A stretch of DNA of 19,688 nt from assembly GCA_021850555.1 (NCBI GenBank), contig JAJZLX010000484.1, positions 1 through 19,688 of the forward strand, in the 5' to 3' direction. This stretch comes from Pseudomonadota bacterium. Lineage in GTDB: Bacteria > Pseudomonadota > Gammaproteobacteria > Steroidobacterales > Steroidobacteraceae. A program made the position numbers and the translations under genes. The notes under the pieces were generated by a model that searched no databases, was not told the origin of the DNA, and saw only the letters and a list, made by a program, of their open reading frames with translations. This document shows, one piece after another, positions 7,696 through 16,630 of this stretch (its first letter is position 1; the number at the start of each line of letters is the position of its first letter).

Positions 7696-8705
7696 TGCAC
7701 AACAGAGTGATTCCACGCCTCGGTACCGCGTTGGTCGCTATCGTTATGCTCCCAACGGCGCTTGCGGCCGGACTCCGGCCCGTCCGGCTCGGTGCGCATG
7801 CATTGTCTGCAGGTCAGATTCGCACGACGGCGCTGCAACGACTCGAATCGGCGCGCGATGTAACCGCTTACGGGATCGTTCTCGGTCCTGAAAGGCTCGT
7901 GACGCTCGTATCCGAGGTCGTCGCGGCGCGCAGTGTCCTGGCTGCAGCACGGGCCAGAGCGGTGCTTGCTCGAGAAGAGGCGAGCCGCGCGGTACGCCTC
8001 TATCGCGCCCGCCGCAATATTTCTGAAGCGGCACTGCAGCGGGCTCAATCAGCGCTGGCGGTCGCGCAGTCGGCACAGGTATCGGCGGCAGCGACGCTCG
8101 GGCAGCTCAGGTCACGGCTGCTCGCCCGGTGGGGACCGGAACTCTCCAGGTCGGCCGGCGCCGCAATGGCGCCATTGTCCGCGCTCGAGTCCGGCAAGGA
8201 CGTGCTCGTGGAGGTCAGTGTGCCGTTTGGCCGGATTGTGCGAAACCCACCGGAGGTTGCCTCGGGAGCGACGCCGTCCGGAGACAACGTGCAACTGCAT
8301 TTCATCAGCCGCGCGCCGCGCATTGCCGCAGGTGTCGCAGGCGAGAGTCTGTTTTATGTGATGCCCACCCGGGTTTCGGCGCCGATCGGTACGCCGCTTG
8401 CGGTAACTCTGAACACCTCTGCCCCGGCGACAGGCGTCCGGGTGCCTCGCTCCGCAGTTGTTTGGTATCACGGTGACCTGTTCGTTTTTCGGGAAAACGC
8501 TCCAGGCCTGTTTGCGCCGGTCCCCATCAGGGGATTCTTTCCCTCGGATGGCGGATACTTTGTACCGGAAAATCGCGAAAACCCGTTACGGTCGGGCGAG
8601 CGGATCGTCGTCCGTGGGGCCGCGCTGCTGTACTCGGCCGCGGCGCAATCGTCACCGCCCTCCACGGCGGAACCGGCGCGCACAGTGGCCGACGCTGGTC
8701 ATTGA
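7695..8705 (+). CDS. Short periplasmic adaptor (membrane-fusion-like) subunit of the RND system
   Basis: A 336-residue exported protein in the adaptor slot between the outer-membrane factor and the RND pump. Residues 1-25 are a Sec signal (hydrophobic core TALVAIVMLP, AXA-like end TALAAG). A coiled-coil hairpin covers about 66-147 with the turn at YRARRNIS, typical of adaptors. The following part (about 168-310) is beta-rich and resembles the barrel and membrane-proximal domains, including VRVPRSAVVWYHGDLFVF and the near-terminal GERIVVRGAALLYS. The glycine-rich lipoyl half-motifs that normally flank the hairpin are absent, and there is no metal-binding N-terminal region as in CusB. Its ATG overlaps the preceding stop (TGATG), so it is probably translationally coupled. 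Adaptor role: high confidence from context, moderate from sequence. Confidence 0.8.
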   Translation: MHNRVIPRLGTALVAIVMLPTALAAGLRPVRLGAHALSAGQIRTTALQRLESARDVTAYGIVLGPERLVTLVSEVVAARSVLAAARARAVLAREEASRAVRLYRARRNISEAALQRAQSALAVAQSAQVSAAATLGQLRSRLLARWGPELSRSAGAAMAPLSALESGKDVLVEVSVPFGRIVRNPPEVASGATPSGDNVQLHFISRAPRIAAGVAGESLFYVMPTRVSAPIGTPLAVTLNTSAPATGVRVPRSAVVWYHGDLFVFRENAPGLFAPVPIRGFFPSDGGYFVPENRENPLRSGERIVVRGAALLYSAAAQSSPPSTAEPARTVADAGH

Positions 8706-8717
8706 GTCTTCCGGCTG

Positions 8718-11700
8718 ATGCGCGCCATCGTTCAATTCTGTCTTCGTTTCCGCTGGGTCGTCGTGCTGGCCTCACTGGGCCTCGCCTTTCTGGGGTTACT
8801 TGCGGTCGTCCATGCCCCGTATGACGTGTTTCCCGAGTTCTCCCCCCCGACGATCACCATCGTGACCAATGCTGCGGGACTCGCGCCTCGCCAAGTCGAA
8901 GCGCTGGTTACCACGCCGATCGAGGATTCGGTCAATGGGATTCCGGGGCTGGCGGTCTTGCGCTCGCAGTCGATGGAGGGGCTATCGGTCATAACGGCGC
9001 AATTCCATGGCCGTACGAACGTCTACCTCGACCAGCAGCTCGTCGAACAGCGGCTCGCGACGCTGACTGCAGTGCTGCCGCGCGGCGCGAAACCGGTCAT
9101 CGCGCCGCTGCAATCGTCGACCGGCGTGGCTCTGTCGATCGGTTTGACTGCGCCGAAACTGTCGTTGATGCGGTTGACCGAAATCGCACGCTGGACAATT
9201 CGTCCGGCGTTGCTCGCCGTCCCAGGGGTGTCCAAGGTCGTGATCTTTGGTGCCCGTCCCGAGCAACTGCAGGTCCAGTTCAACCCCACCAAGCTGATTG
9301 AACTGCACATCGGGCTCAATCGGCTCATATCGGCTTCGGCCGCTGCGAGCGCCGTTCGCGGTGCCGGCGTGGTGAATACTCCCAACCAGCAGCTCATCGT
9401 GATGAGCCATGGCCAGACCTCGAGTCCCCGCGCGCTGGCCGAGAGTCTGCTTGTGCGCCGCGATCACCGCAACGTCGATCTCGGGGAGGTTGCCCGGGTA
9501 ATTGAGGGCTCACCGCCTGCCATCGGCACGGCGCGCGTGGGCACCAGGCGGGGACTGGTGCTCGTCATCGGCTCACAATATGGCGCCAATACTCTCGCCG
9601 TGACGCGGGGATTGGACCACGCCCTGGCGACACTCGCGCCGCTTTTGAAACGCGACGGAATCACGGTTCAACCGAACGGCTTGCGGCCTGCCTCGTTTAT
9701 CGAAACCGCGCTGCGGAACGTGCGCAATTCCCTGGCGATCGGCGGCCTGCTCATCTTTATCGTACTGTATTTCGCGCTGCGGAACTGGCGCACCGCGGTG
9801 ATTTCCTTTACCGCCATTCCGCTCTCCCTGCTGGTGTCCGCGCTGGTCCTGACGAGGCTCGGCTTCAGCCTGAATGCGCTCTCTCTGGGCGGACTCGCGA
9901 TCGCTCTCGGGGAGGTCGTCGACGATGCGGTCGTCGGGGCCGAGAACATTCATCGGCGGTTGCGCGAGAATCGCGGGCTACCGCGGCCGCGAAATCCGCT
10001 GACCGTGATGTTGCGCGCGACACTGGAAGTGCGCAAGGCGGTGATCTTCGCGACCCTCTCGGTCGTTCTGATGTTCCTGCCCGTGCTGTACTTGAGCGGC
10101 GTCGCAGGACGGTTGTTCCGTCCTCTGGCGTTGGCCTATGTTCTCGCCATTCTCGCATCCCTCGTAGTGGCACTGACCGTCACGCCCGCCTTGGCGTCGG
10201 TTCTGCTCGGGCATGGAGGGCTCGACCCTGCCGATCCGCCCGTGCTCGCTCGGGCGAAGAGGATTTATAGTCGGATCCTGGCCCGCGTCGATCGGCGCCC
10301 CCGAACCGTGTTCGCGGCGGTGGCGCTCCTTGTCATCGGGGCATTTGCGACCGTGCCGGCCATGCGAACCGACTTCTTGCCTCAGTTCAACGAAAACGAC
10401 GTGATCGTCCATTTCGAGACGGCGCCGGGAACCTCGCTTGCCGCGACGACCCGGGTGGGCGAGCGGGCAGTGCGGATCATGGAACGATTACCTCAGGTGG
10501 CTCATGTGGTGATGCATGTCGGCCGGGCGCATCTTTCGAACGGCAACGCCCTCACGAACAAGGCGGAGATCGATGTGGACCTCAGCGCCGACGGGAATGC
10601 CGACAGCGCGGCCGCGGAGCGCAAGATCCTGGCGGCAGTGAGAGGCGCGCCTGGCGTGCGCTGGTGGGCGAACACTTTCCTCATCGAGCGGATCCACGAG
10701 ACGCTCTCCGGGGTGACTGCCCCCGTGGTGGCAACAATTTTTGGGCATCATCTGGCGGCGTTGGATGCGGATGCGCGCCGCGTTGCCGCAGCGCTGAGGC
10801 AAGTGCCGGGCGCCGCGGGCGTGCGCATCCAAGCGCCACCCGGGACACCAGAGCTGTCCATCCGATTGAAACGCGCGGCACTCACACGCGATGGCTTCAC
10901 GGCGGGAGAGGTCCTGCGCGCCATTCAGACGAGCTATCGTGGACGCACAGTGGGGCGGGTTTACACCGCCGGCAGATCCTATCCTATCGTGGTGGTCTTG
11001 CCGCCGTCGCTACGCGCGGACCCCACTTCGATCGGGAATATCCCGCTCGAGAGCGCCACGGGCCTCGTCGTTCCCCTGGCAAAGCTGGCGCGCATCAGCG
11101 AGCGGTCGGGGCAATCGGTGATCCTGCACCGCGACGCGGAGCGGGTACAGGTTGTTACGGCGAATGTCACGGGAGGCGCAGCGCACTATGTCGCGTTAGC
11201 GCGCCGCCGCCTCGCACGCGTGTCCTTGGCGCGCGGTGATTATCTGCACCTCGGAGGAACAGCCTCGGCGACCGCGCGAGCGCAGCATGAGCTCTTGATC
11301 GACTTTTCGGTGGCGCTTGTCGTGATTCTAGGGCTCCTCACCATCGCGCTGCGCGATGCGCGCACCGTAGGCTTGCTTGCCGTCAACCTTCCATTCGCGC
11401 TGGTAGGGGGTATCGGCGCAATCTGGATTGCGCGGCTGCCGGTTTCATTGGGTGCGGCAGTGGGGTTCGTCACCTTATTCGGCATCACCCTGCGCAACGC
11501 GATCATGCTGCTGTCGCACTATCGCACTCTGGTTGCCGAAGAGGGCCGCCCCTGGAACCGGGAGACGGCCGAGCTCGGTGCGATGCACCGCCTTGCGCCG
11601 ATCCTGATGACCGCGTCGGTGACAGCGCTCGGACTTTTGCCGGTAGCGCTGCGCCCGCATCTTGCCGGCCAGGAGATCGAAGGCCCGATGGCCATCGTGA

Positions 11701-11834
11701 TCCTCGGGGGGCTGTTCAGCTCGACCGCGCTGACGCTGCTGGTCCTGCCCATATTGGCACTCCGTTTCGCACGGTTCGGCGCCGCAGACGCCTGGGAGGG
11801 TGTGGACACGGCTGAGGGGAGTCCGCTCGTGTGA
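8718..11834 (+). CDS. HME-type RND efflux pump (CusA/CzcA family)
   Basis: A 1038-residue inner-membrane proton-driven pump. It has the RND plan: TM1 at about 13-30, a first periplasmic domain with YDVFPEFSPP and TTPIEDSVNGIPG, a TM2-TM6 bundle from about 338 to 495, a TM7 near 530-547, a second periplasmic domain from 550 to 865, and TM8-TM12 to about 1015. The TM4 proton-relay segment reads GLAIALGEVVDDAVVGAENIH (residues 392-412 region) with E399, D402 and D403. This places it in the heavy-metal branch, but it is neither the CzcA pattern (DFGxxxDG) nor the CusA pattern (GAMVDAA). The three Cu(I)-binding methionines of E. coli CusA (M573, M623, M672) align by eye with H565, K615 and E661. 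The substrate is therefore open. It starts 12 bases after the adaptor stop, without a clear Shine-Dalgarno, and ends the cluster. Confidence 0.93.
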   Translation: MRAIVQFCLRFRWVVVLASLGLAFLGLLAVVHAPYDVFPEFSPPTITIVTNAAGLAPRQVEALVTTPIEDSVNGIPGLAVLRSQSMEGLSVITAQFHGRTNVYLDQQLVEQRLATLTAVLPRGAKPVIAPLQSSTGVALSIGLTAPKLSLMRLTEIARWTIRPALLAVPGVSKVVIFGARPEQLQVQFNPTKLIELHIGLNRLISASAAASAVRGAGVVNTPNQQLIVMSHGQTSSPRALAESLLVRRDHRNVDLGEVARVIEGSPPAIGTARVGTRRGLVLVIGSQYGANTLAVTRGLDHALATLAPLLKRDGITVQPNGLRPASFIETALRNVRNSLAIGGLLIFIVLYFALRNWRTAVISFTAIPLSLLVSALVLTRLGFSLNALSLGGLAIALGEVVDDAVVGAENIHRRLRENRGLPRPRNPLTVMLRATLEVRKAVIFATLSVVLMFLPVLYLSGVAGRLFRPLALAYVLAILASLVVALTVTPALASVLLGHGGLDPADPPVLARAKRIYSRILARVDRRPRTVFAAVALLVIGAFATVPAMRTDFLPQFNENDVIVHFETAPGTSLAATTRVGERAVRIMERLPQVAHVVMHVGRAHLSNGNALTNKAEIDVDLSADGNADSAAAERKILAAVRGAPGVRWWANTFLIERIHETLSGVTAPVVATIFGHHLAALDADARRVAAALRQVPGAAGVRIQAPPGTPELSIRLKRAALTRDGFTAGEVLRAIQTSYRGRTVGRVYTAGRSYPIVVVLPPSLRADPTSIGNIPLESATGLVVPLAKLARISERSGQSVILHRDAERVQVVTANVTGGAAHYVALARRRLARVSLARGDYLHLGGTASATARAQHELLIDFSVALVVILGLLTIALRDARTVGLLAVNLPFALVGGIGAIWIARLPVSLGAAVGFVTLFGITLRNAIMLLSHYRTLVAEEGRPWNRETAELGAMHRLAPILMTASVTALGLLPVALRPHLAGQEIEGPMAIVILGGLFSSTALTLLVLPILALRFARFGAADAWEGVDTAEGSPLV

Positions 11835-12519
11835 TGACCGGCCGACCCCAGCGATCTGGTTCGTGGACGGGATCGGGCTGATACGTCTCCCGTCGTTCTG
11901 GTGAGAAACAGGCGCATCCGCGGCGAAGGCGGATTTCGCCGCGACAGACGTGACGCAGAACCGCGGTAGCGCCGTCAACGGCTGATCTCCTCCAGGGCCC
12001 GGCCGCAGGTCCGGGGGGCCGGGGAGGGCGATGATGAAGGCATACTCGAGGCTCGCCGTACCCATGAGGCCTTCGCGGTCTATGAGGAGCGCTGTGGCAT
12101 CGCGCGGTAGATCAAAGGTCCCACGGCTGAGAAGCGTCTGCGGGTGAGATCAGGAACGGACCGTCCCACCACTGCTCAAGCGCAAGCCGTGGCGCGAGAA
12201 CAGCGCGTACTCGATGTTGCGGAAGGATAGCCTCGGCAATTCAATCCATTACCCCTTGAAGCGCTGAAACGCGTCGATGACGTTCACGGAGGCTTGGCAC
12301 CGACCCGACAGGTTGGTGCGCTTCATGGCATTCAGGCGTAGGCTCACACATTGGGGCGACGCAGACTTCCGGCGGGAATCAACTTTTTGAGCCCGGTACC
12401 GCTCCAAGTCGGCCGATGCGCTTCCTGACGATCTGATGAAGGTTCGCGCGTCAGGCGAACCAAGGTTTATGGCACGAGATCGCTCAGTGCCTGTGAGTAG
12501 CGCCATAGGAGAGAACAAG
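11835..12519. other. Intergenic region, mostly without genes; possible decayed transposase fragment
   Basis: About 685 bases without a convincing intact gene. It contains a strong hairpin (11919-11943) after the RND cluster, a weaker GC-rich one at 11998-12023, and a 9-bp stem with one mismatch at 12297-12319. In one plus-strand frame, about 12030-12170 reads LEARRTHEAFAVYEERCGIAR, stop, IKGPTAEKRLRVRSGTDRP. This is reminiscent of the part of IS66-type transposases around HARRKF...YxIExxIKG...RLxxRxxxSRP, but it is short and interrupted by a stop. A minus-strand frame ending near 12249 has no recognisable family. Confidence 0.45.
11919..11943 (+). terminator. Candidate terminator hairpin after the RND cluster
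   Basis: CGCGGCGAA (11919-11927) and TTCGCCGCG (11935-11943) are perfect complements around a 7-base loop, 84 bases after the RND stop codon. The stem is stable and the position suits the end of a transcript. There is no T-run after it, so it could be an RNA-stabilising or Rho-assisted structure instead of an intrinsic terminator. Confidence 0.4.
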
Positions 12520-13161
12520 ATGAAGTATCTCGTGCGGGCTTGGTTCACAGTGGTGGTATTGTGCATTGCGGGCGCTACGGCCGCTGCGCATTCTGCGGCG
12601 ACGCCGGCAGCCCATTCGGACCGACAACCGATGTCGCTCTCATTCATGGGTAGACGCTACTTCCTTTACCACACCGAAAAGAAGGGGATCGGCGTGAGCA
12701 CGATGTATTCGCCGTCACGTACACATCCTGGCACGGCGCGCGAATCCCTCGTGATCAACTGGACGTTGAGCCACAGCGCGGGGCATTCGGTGGTCACTGC
12801 GCATCAGGTCGCGGATACCATGTATTTGACCTTTCGAGCGATGCATGCACCGTGGGAGTTTCATTTTGCCGTCCCGAACCGTCACTCGCCGGGACATTTC
12901 ATCTATTTCGTCAGCGCCCTGTTGTTACTGCCCGCCCAGCGGGAAACGGAACTCATCATGGCGCGGGTGCGCGCGCCGAGCGGCGGAAAATGGATTGTGG
13001 ATGCCAGCTATATACGCGCGCATCCCGGTCACTGGTCGGGCGACACGAAAATGCGAAAGGTGTTGGCGCCAGACATGAGTTGGTTGAAACAGCACATGCA
13101 GGCGGTCGCCGGTGCCCTGACGAAGCTGCGCGCCCCGCTTTCGCCGCCACATCCGGGGTGA
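12520..13161 (+). CDS. Histidine-rich secreted protein of unknown function
   Basis: A 213-residue protein that I do not recognise. Residues 1-24 form a clear Sec signal (MKYLVRAWF, then the hydrophobic VVVLCIAGATAAA), so the mature protein is periplasmic or secreted. It contains 15 histidines and 10 methionines, with clusters such as SHSAGH, RHSPGH and AHPGHW, and one hydrophobic stretch FIYFVSALLLLP near 127-138 that could be a buried strand or helix. The start is secure: AGGAGAG at 12507-12513 lies six bases before ATG 12520; the frame is open further upstream but that part looks non-coding. It stands alone between the RND cluster and the convergent protease gene. Metal binding is a possibility suggested by composition and by the nearby metal-type efflux genes, not shown. 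Confidence 0.75.
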   Translation: MKYLVRAWFTVVVLCIAGATAAAHSAATPAAHSDRQPMSLSFMGRRYFLYHTEKKGIGVSTMYSPSRTHPGTARESLVINWTLSHSAGHSVVTAHQVADTMYLTFRAMHAPWEFHFAVPNRHSPGHFIYFVSALLLLPAQRETELIMARVRAPSGGKWIVDASYIRAHPGHWSGDTKMRKVLAPDMSWLKQHMQAVAGALTKLRAPLSPPHPG

Positions 13162-13252
13162 TGAGCGGAGAGATCCTTCCGCATGTTTCACTCCTTCCCT
13201 GCCACAGAGGGCCGATCTGCCGTCTGTCCCGTGCTCCGGCGGCGCCTGAACG

Positions 13253-16200
13253 CTAATTTTCCGAGACCGGCAGCCCCAACGGCGAGCCCGCGCTTCGGTT
13301 CGGGTAGGGCGGATGCGCAACCATGCGGAAGGGATGGGCCTTCAGCTCGCGTAGCGCGATGGCCACGGCGGCTTGCAACTGCGGATCCTTCCCTTCGCGC
13401 CACAGCATCGGATTCATCCGCACTTGGACATTGGGCGTTACGCCGTGGTTTTCGACGTCCCACCGGCCGTTCGGGAAATAGATCGCTTCCTCTGGAGCCG
13501 TCACGTGAGTGCCGTCCATCAACGAAGGATAATTGCCGATGCCCACCAAGCCACCCCAAGTGCGGGTACCGACCAGCGTGCCGACATGCTGTTGCTTGAA
13601 TACATACGGCAGATAGTCTCCGCCTGAGCCGGCAAAATGGTTGGCGATCATTACCTTGGGTCCGAAAATGGCGGCGGGCGCGACCACCGTATGACCTTCG
13701 CGAGCGATCCAAAAGTTCAATAACGGCTGTTGCAACTGATTGATCACGTAGTTGGCGAGGTCGCCGCCATGATTGAATCGCTCGTCAATAATGACGCCCT
13801 GCTTGTTGACCTGAGAGAAGTAGTAGCGGTTGAAGTCCTGATAGCCATGCCAGGCGGTGTCGGGCAGATAGACGTACGCCAGCCGGCCATGACTGAGACG
13901 ATTGACCATCATGAGGTTATGATGGATCCATGCGTGTTTACGCAATGCCAATTCCGACCGTACGGGGACAACGGTCACCAGGCGGGCGTTTTTTCCGTCC
14001 GGGCTGGCGGCCACGGTCAGGACGACCTGCTTGTCGGCGGTATTTTGGAAGAAGGAGTACACATTATCGTTGCCGTACAGCGGACGGCCGTTGACGTCGA
14101 GCAGATAGTCCCCGACCTTGACGTTAATTCCAGGCTGCGTAAGCGGCGCGTGGAGCTTGGGGTTCCAGTTTTCACCGCTGAAGATGCGGGAAAAGCGGTA
14201 GCGGTCGTGCTCGATGCGGTAGTCGGCCCCCAGCATTCCGACCGAGGTGGGCTTGGTCGTACTCGGCGGCGCCGGTTGCAGGAACAGGTGCGAGACGCTG
14301 AGATTGCCCAGCATGTCGTGGAATAGATAGTTCAAATCGGAACGGCTTTCCACCCCCGGCAGAAACCGCGCGTAATACTTGCGCGCAGCCGGAAGGTTCA
14401 GCCCGTTCATCTGCGGGGAGTAAAAGAAGTCCTGCTCGAACCGCCAGACCTCGTAGTACATCTGCCGCCACTGTCGCAACGGGTTCACTTTGACCTTCAG
14501 ATCCGCCGTGTCCAGCGTGCCGGTACCCGTCTGGAGCGATGCCACCGCCGGAACAATGCGCCACTGCTTTCCTTGCTGGACCAGCATCTTCTTGCCGTCG
14601 GCCGCCAAGACGAAGCGATTGACTACGGGCATCACCAGCTGCTCTCTTCGGCTCTTCAGCGAGAAGCGATAAAGCGCGAGCGCCGGGTGATCAGGTCGAC
14701 TTTGCCGGACCACCGCGCCGGCCGTCAGCCACAGCACGCCCGGCACCGAGATCGCCACATCCTTGTAAGCGCGCGGCGGAACCGGCAACGCCAAAATGCG
14801 CTGGCTCAAGCCGGTGAAATCGATGACTTGCCGGGGCCGCCTGGTGGCGCCGGATCCTCTCGCCCGTGGCGCCCGGGCTGAAATTGTCTTTGCCGGCGCG
14901 GTCTTCTCCTCGCCGGCTCGCGGCGCCAGCGGCGAGGGCACGTTGTTTTGTAGCACCGCTACGTACGCGCTGTAGACGGTGGGATGATCGATCCCGGAGA
15001 GCTCGCCTACGCTGCCGCCCGTGTTGGGGTTCGTACTGGCTAGAAAGTAGAGATATTTCCCGCTGGGATCGAACCGCGAAATCCTGGCATCGCTCATGCC
15101 ATCGGTAATCTGCGTCGATTTGCCCGAGGCCAGCGAGTAGACGAAGATCGCGTGCAGATGATTGGGCAGCACGTTGGTATAAGTCAGCCACGCGCTGTCC
15201 GCCGACCACGAGGGATAGAAGCCCCCGCCGCCGATCCAGTCGCCGCCACTGTAATAGTAGTGCTTGGCCACCAATGTCCGCCTGCCGGTCCTCAGGTTCA
15301 CGATCCAGAGACGCTGGGCGATGTCGCTATAGGCGATCTCCCGGCTGTTCGGTGACCAGACCGGGCCGTAAGAGAACGTGGCATGTGCGCCCAATGGGAT
15401 CTTCCGGACCTTGCCGATGCCGTTCTGCGGACTGATGTACAGCTCGTATTGGCCGGTGGCGCCGGAGAAGTAGGCGATCCATTTGCCGTTGGGCGACCAC
15501 GCCGGATAGCGCTCACATGCGCCGGTCGTGCGGGTGATGTCCTGCGCATCGCCATATCTGGAGGGAACCGTCAGGATATCGCAGTGCGCTTGGAATACGG
15601 CCCGCACGCCGTGCGGCGATATGTCCGGATTCGACAGTTCGTCACCGACGGTATCCCAATGCGGTTGAGCGTCAGGAAAATCGGCGTGCATGACGACATG
15701 GACGCGCCGGATTTTCCGGGACTTCACGTCGAACAGAAAAAGTTTGCCCATCTCGGTATAAACGATCGCCGGGCTCGAGGTATCGAGAGCGCCGGCGCTG
15801 GCGGAAAGAATATCGTGCCCGTCGTCCGGCGAAACCGCCTGTACCGAGTGCGTCGCGAGCTGGTAGCGATACAGACGGTAGTGTCCGCCCGTGCGGTCGG
15901 AAAGAAAGTAGATGGAATTTCCGACCCACATGGGATCCATATTATTTCCGCCGCCGCGCGGCACGGTGGTCACGCTGGAATTACTCAGCAGCGCGATCCG
16001 GATGCGCGGTTGCAGTCCGCCGCGGTAGTGCTTCCAAGCCTCAAACATCGTGTGATTGCGGAACGGCACATAAGCAAGCCGCGACCCACCCGGGGAGAAC
16101 GAACCTTGGGTCGCATACGGCAGTGGCACCGCAATCGGAAGACCGCCGGTGACCGGAACCGTGAAGAGGCGGTAGTAAAGCGGATCGACACTGTAGCGCG

Positions 16201-16588
16201 TCGAGCGCAGCAGCACGTTCTTGCTGTTGTTCGTCCAGCCGACGCTGATGTCGGGACCCGGATACCACGTGAGTCGTCGCGGCCTACCTCCGTCGGCCGG
16301 CATGACATAGACGTCGAGATTGCCGTGATTGTTGCGGGTGAACGCGAGGAGTGCGCCGTTGGGCGAGAGAATTGGCGCGCTGTCCGTTCGCGCACCGCTC
16401 GTCAGCCGCTGCGCGGCGCCTCCCCGCCGCTGCACCGACCAGAGGCTGCCGGCATATGCAAAAACGATGTGTGTGGCGTTGACGGTGGGATGCTGAAACA
16501 GGATCGGGGGAGTTTGCGCTTCAGCGATCGCGAGGCCCGGCAGCAGGCTGACGGCAAGAAGGAGCGAGCGAATGCACGTATTGCGCAC
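13253..16588 (-). CDS. Secreted tricorn-like S41 family peptidase
   Basis: An 1111-residue protein with a Sec signal (1-24, SLLLAVSLLPGLAIAEA), so it acts in the periplasm or outside. Residues about 27-345 and 346-690 hold two beta-propeller regions made of WD/TolB-like repeats such as WSPNGKWIAY and DPSGKYLYFLAS, with a basic low-complexity linker at about 553-587. A helical domain (700-770), a PDZ domain (783-875) and the S41 catalytic domain (880-1060) follow. By analogy with archaeal tricorn protease (S965, H746, E1023), the active residues are S988 in HFAGSGGDY, H767 in LSVSHLF and E1046 in VENHGVTPN, all present. It probably degrades peptides. The start is GTG 16588 with GGAGGG at 16601-16596, seven bases upstream; a hairpin lies just before it. 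It converges on the unknown secreted protein. Confidence 0.93.
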   Translation of the reverse strand: MRNTCIRSLLLAVSLLPGLAIAEAQTPPILFQHPTVNATHIVFAYAGSLWSVQRRGGAAQRLTSGARTDSAPILSPNGALLAFTRNNHGNLDVYVMPADGGRPRRLTWYPGPDISVGWTNNSKNVLLRSTRYSVDPLYYRLFTVPVTGGLPIAVPLPYATQGSFSPGGSRLAYVPFRNHTMFEAWKHYRGGLQPRIRIALLSNSSVTTVPRGGGNNMDPMWVGNSIYFLSDRTGGHYRLYRYQLATHSVQAVSPDDGHDILSASAGALDTSSPAIVYTEMGKLFLFDVKSRKIRRVHVVMHADFPDAQPHWDTVGDELSNPDISPHGVRAVFQAHCDILTVPSRYGDAQDITRTTGACERYPAWSPNGKWIAYFSGATGQYELYISPQNGIGKVRKIPLGAHATFSYGPVWSPNSREIAYSDIAQRLWIVNLRTGRRTLVAKHYYYSGGDWIGGGGFYPSWSADSAWLTYTNVLPNHLHAIFVYSLASGKSTQITDGMSDARISRFDPSGKYLYFLASTNPNTGGSVGELSGIDHPTVYSAYVAVLQNNVPSPLAPRAGEEKTAPAKTISARAPRARGSGATRRPRQVIDFTGLSQRILALPVPPRAYKDVAISVPGVLWLTAGAVVRQSRPDHPALALYRFSLKSRREQLVMPVVNRFVLAADGKKMLVQQGKQWRIVPAVASLQTGTGTLDTADLKVKVNPLRQWRQMYYEVWRFEQDFFYSPQMNGLNLPAARKYYARFLPGVESRSDLNYLFHDMLGNLSVSHLFLQPAPPSTTKPTSVGMLGADYRIEHDRYRFSRIFSGENWNPKLHAPLTQPGINVKVGDYLLDVNGRPLYGNDNVYSFFQNTADKQVVLTVAASPDGKNARLVTVVPVRSELALRKHAWIHHNLMMVNRLSHGRLAYVYLPDTAWHGYQDFNRYYFSQVNKQGVIIDERFNHGGDLANYVINQLQQPLLNFWIAREGHTVVAPAAIFGPKVMIANHFAGSGGDYLPYVFKQQHVGTLVGTRTWGGLVGIGNYPSLMDGTHVTAPEEAIYFPNGRWDVENHGVTPNVQVRMNPMLWREGKDPQLQAAVAIALRELKAHPFRMVAHPPYPNRSAGSPLGLPVSEN

Positions 16589-16602
16589 GAGACGACCCTC
16601 CG

Positions 16603-16630
16603 CATCAGCAGCAGGACTGCTGCGCTGATG
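16603..16630 (-). promoter_or_regulatory. Inverted repeat directly upstream of the protease ribosome site
   Basis: CATCAGCAGCA (16603-16613) pairs with TGCTGCGCTGATG (16618-16630), a seven-plus-four base-pair stem with a two-base bulge and a four-base loop. On the minus strand it lies immediately before the GGAGGG of the protease gene. It could be a 5'-leader hairpin that affects translation or a dyad bound by a regulator. Confidence 0.35.
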
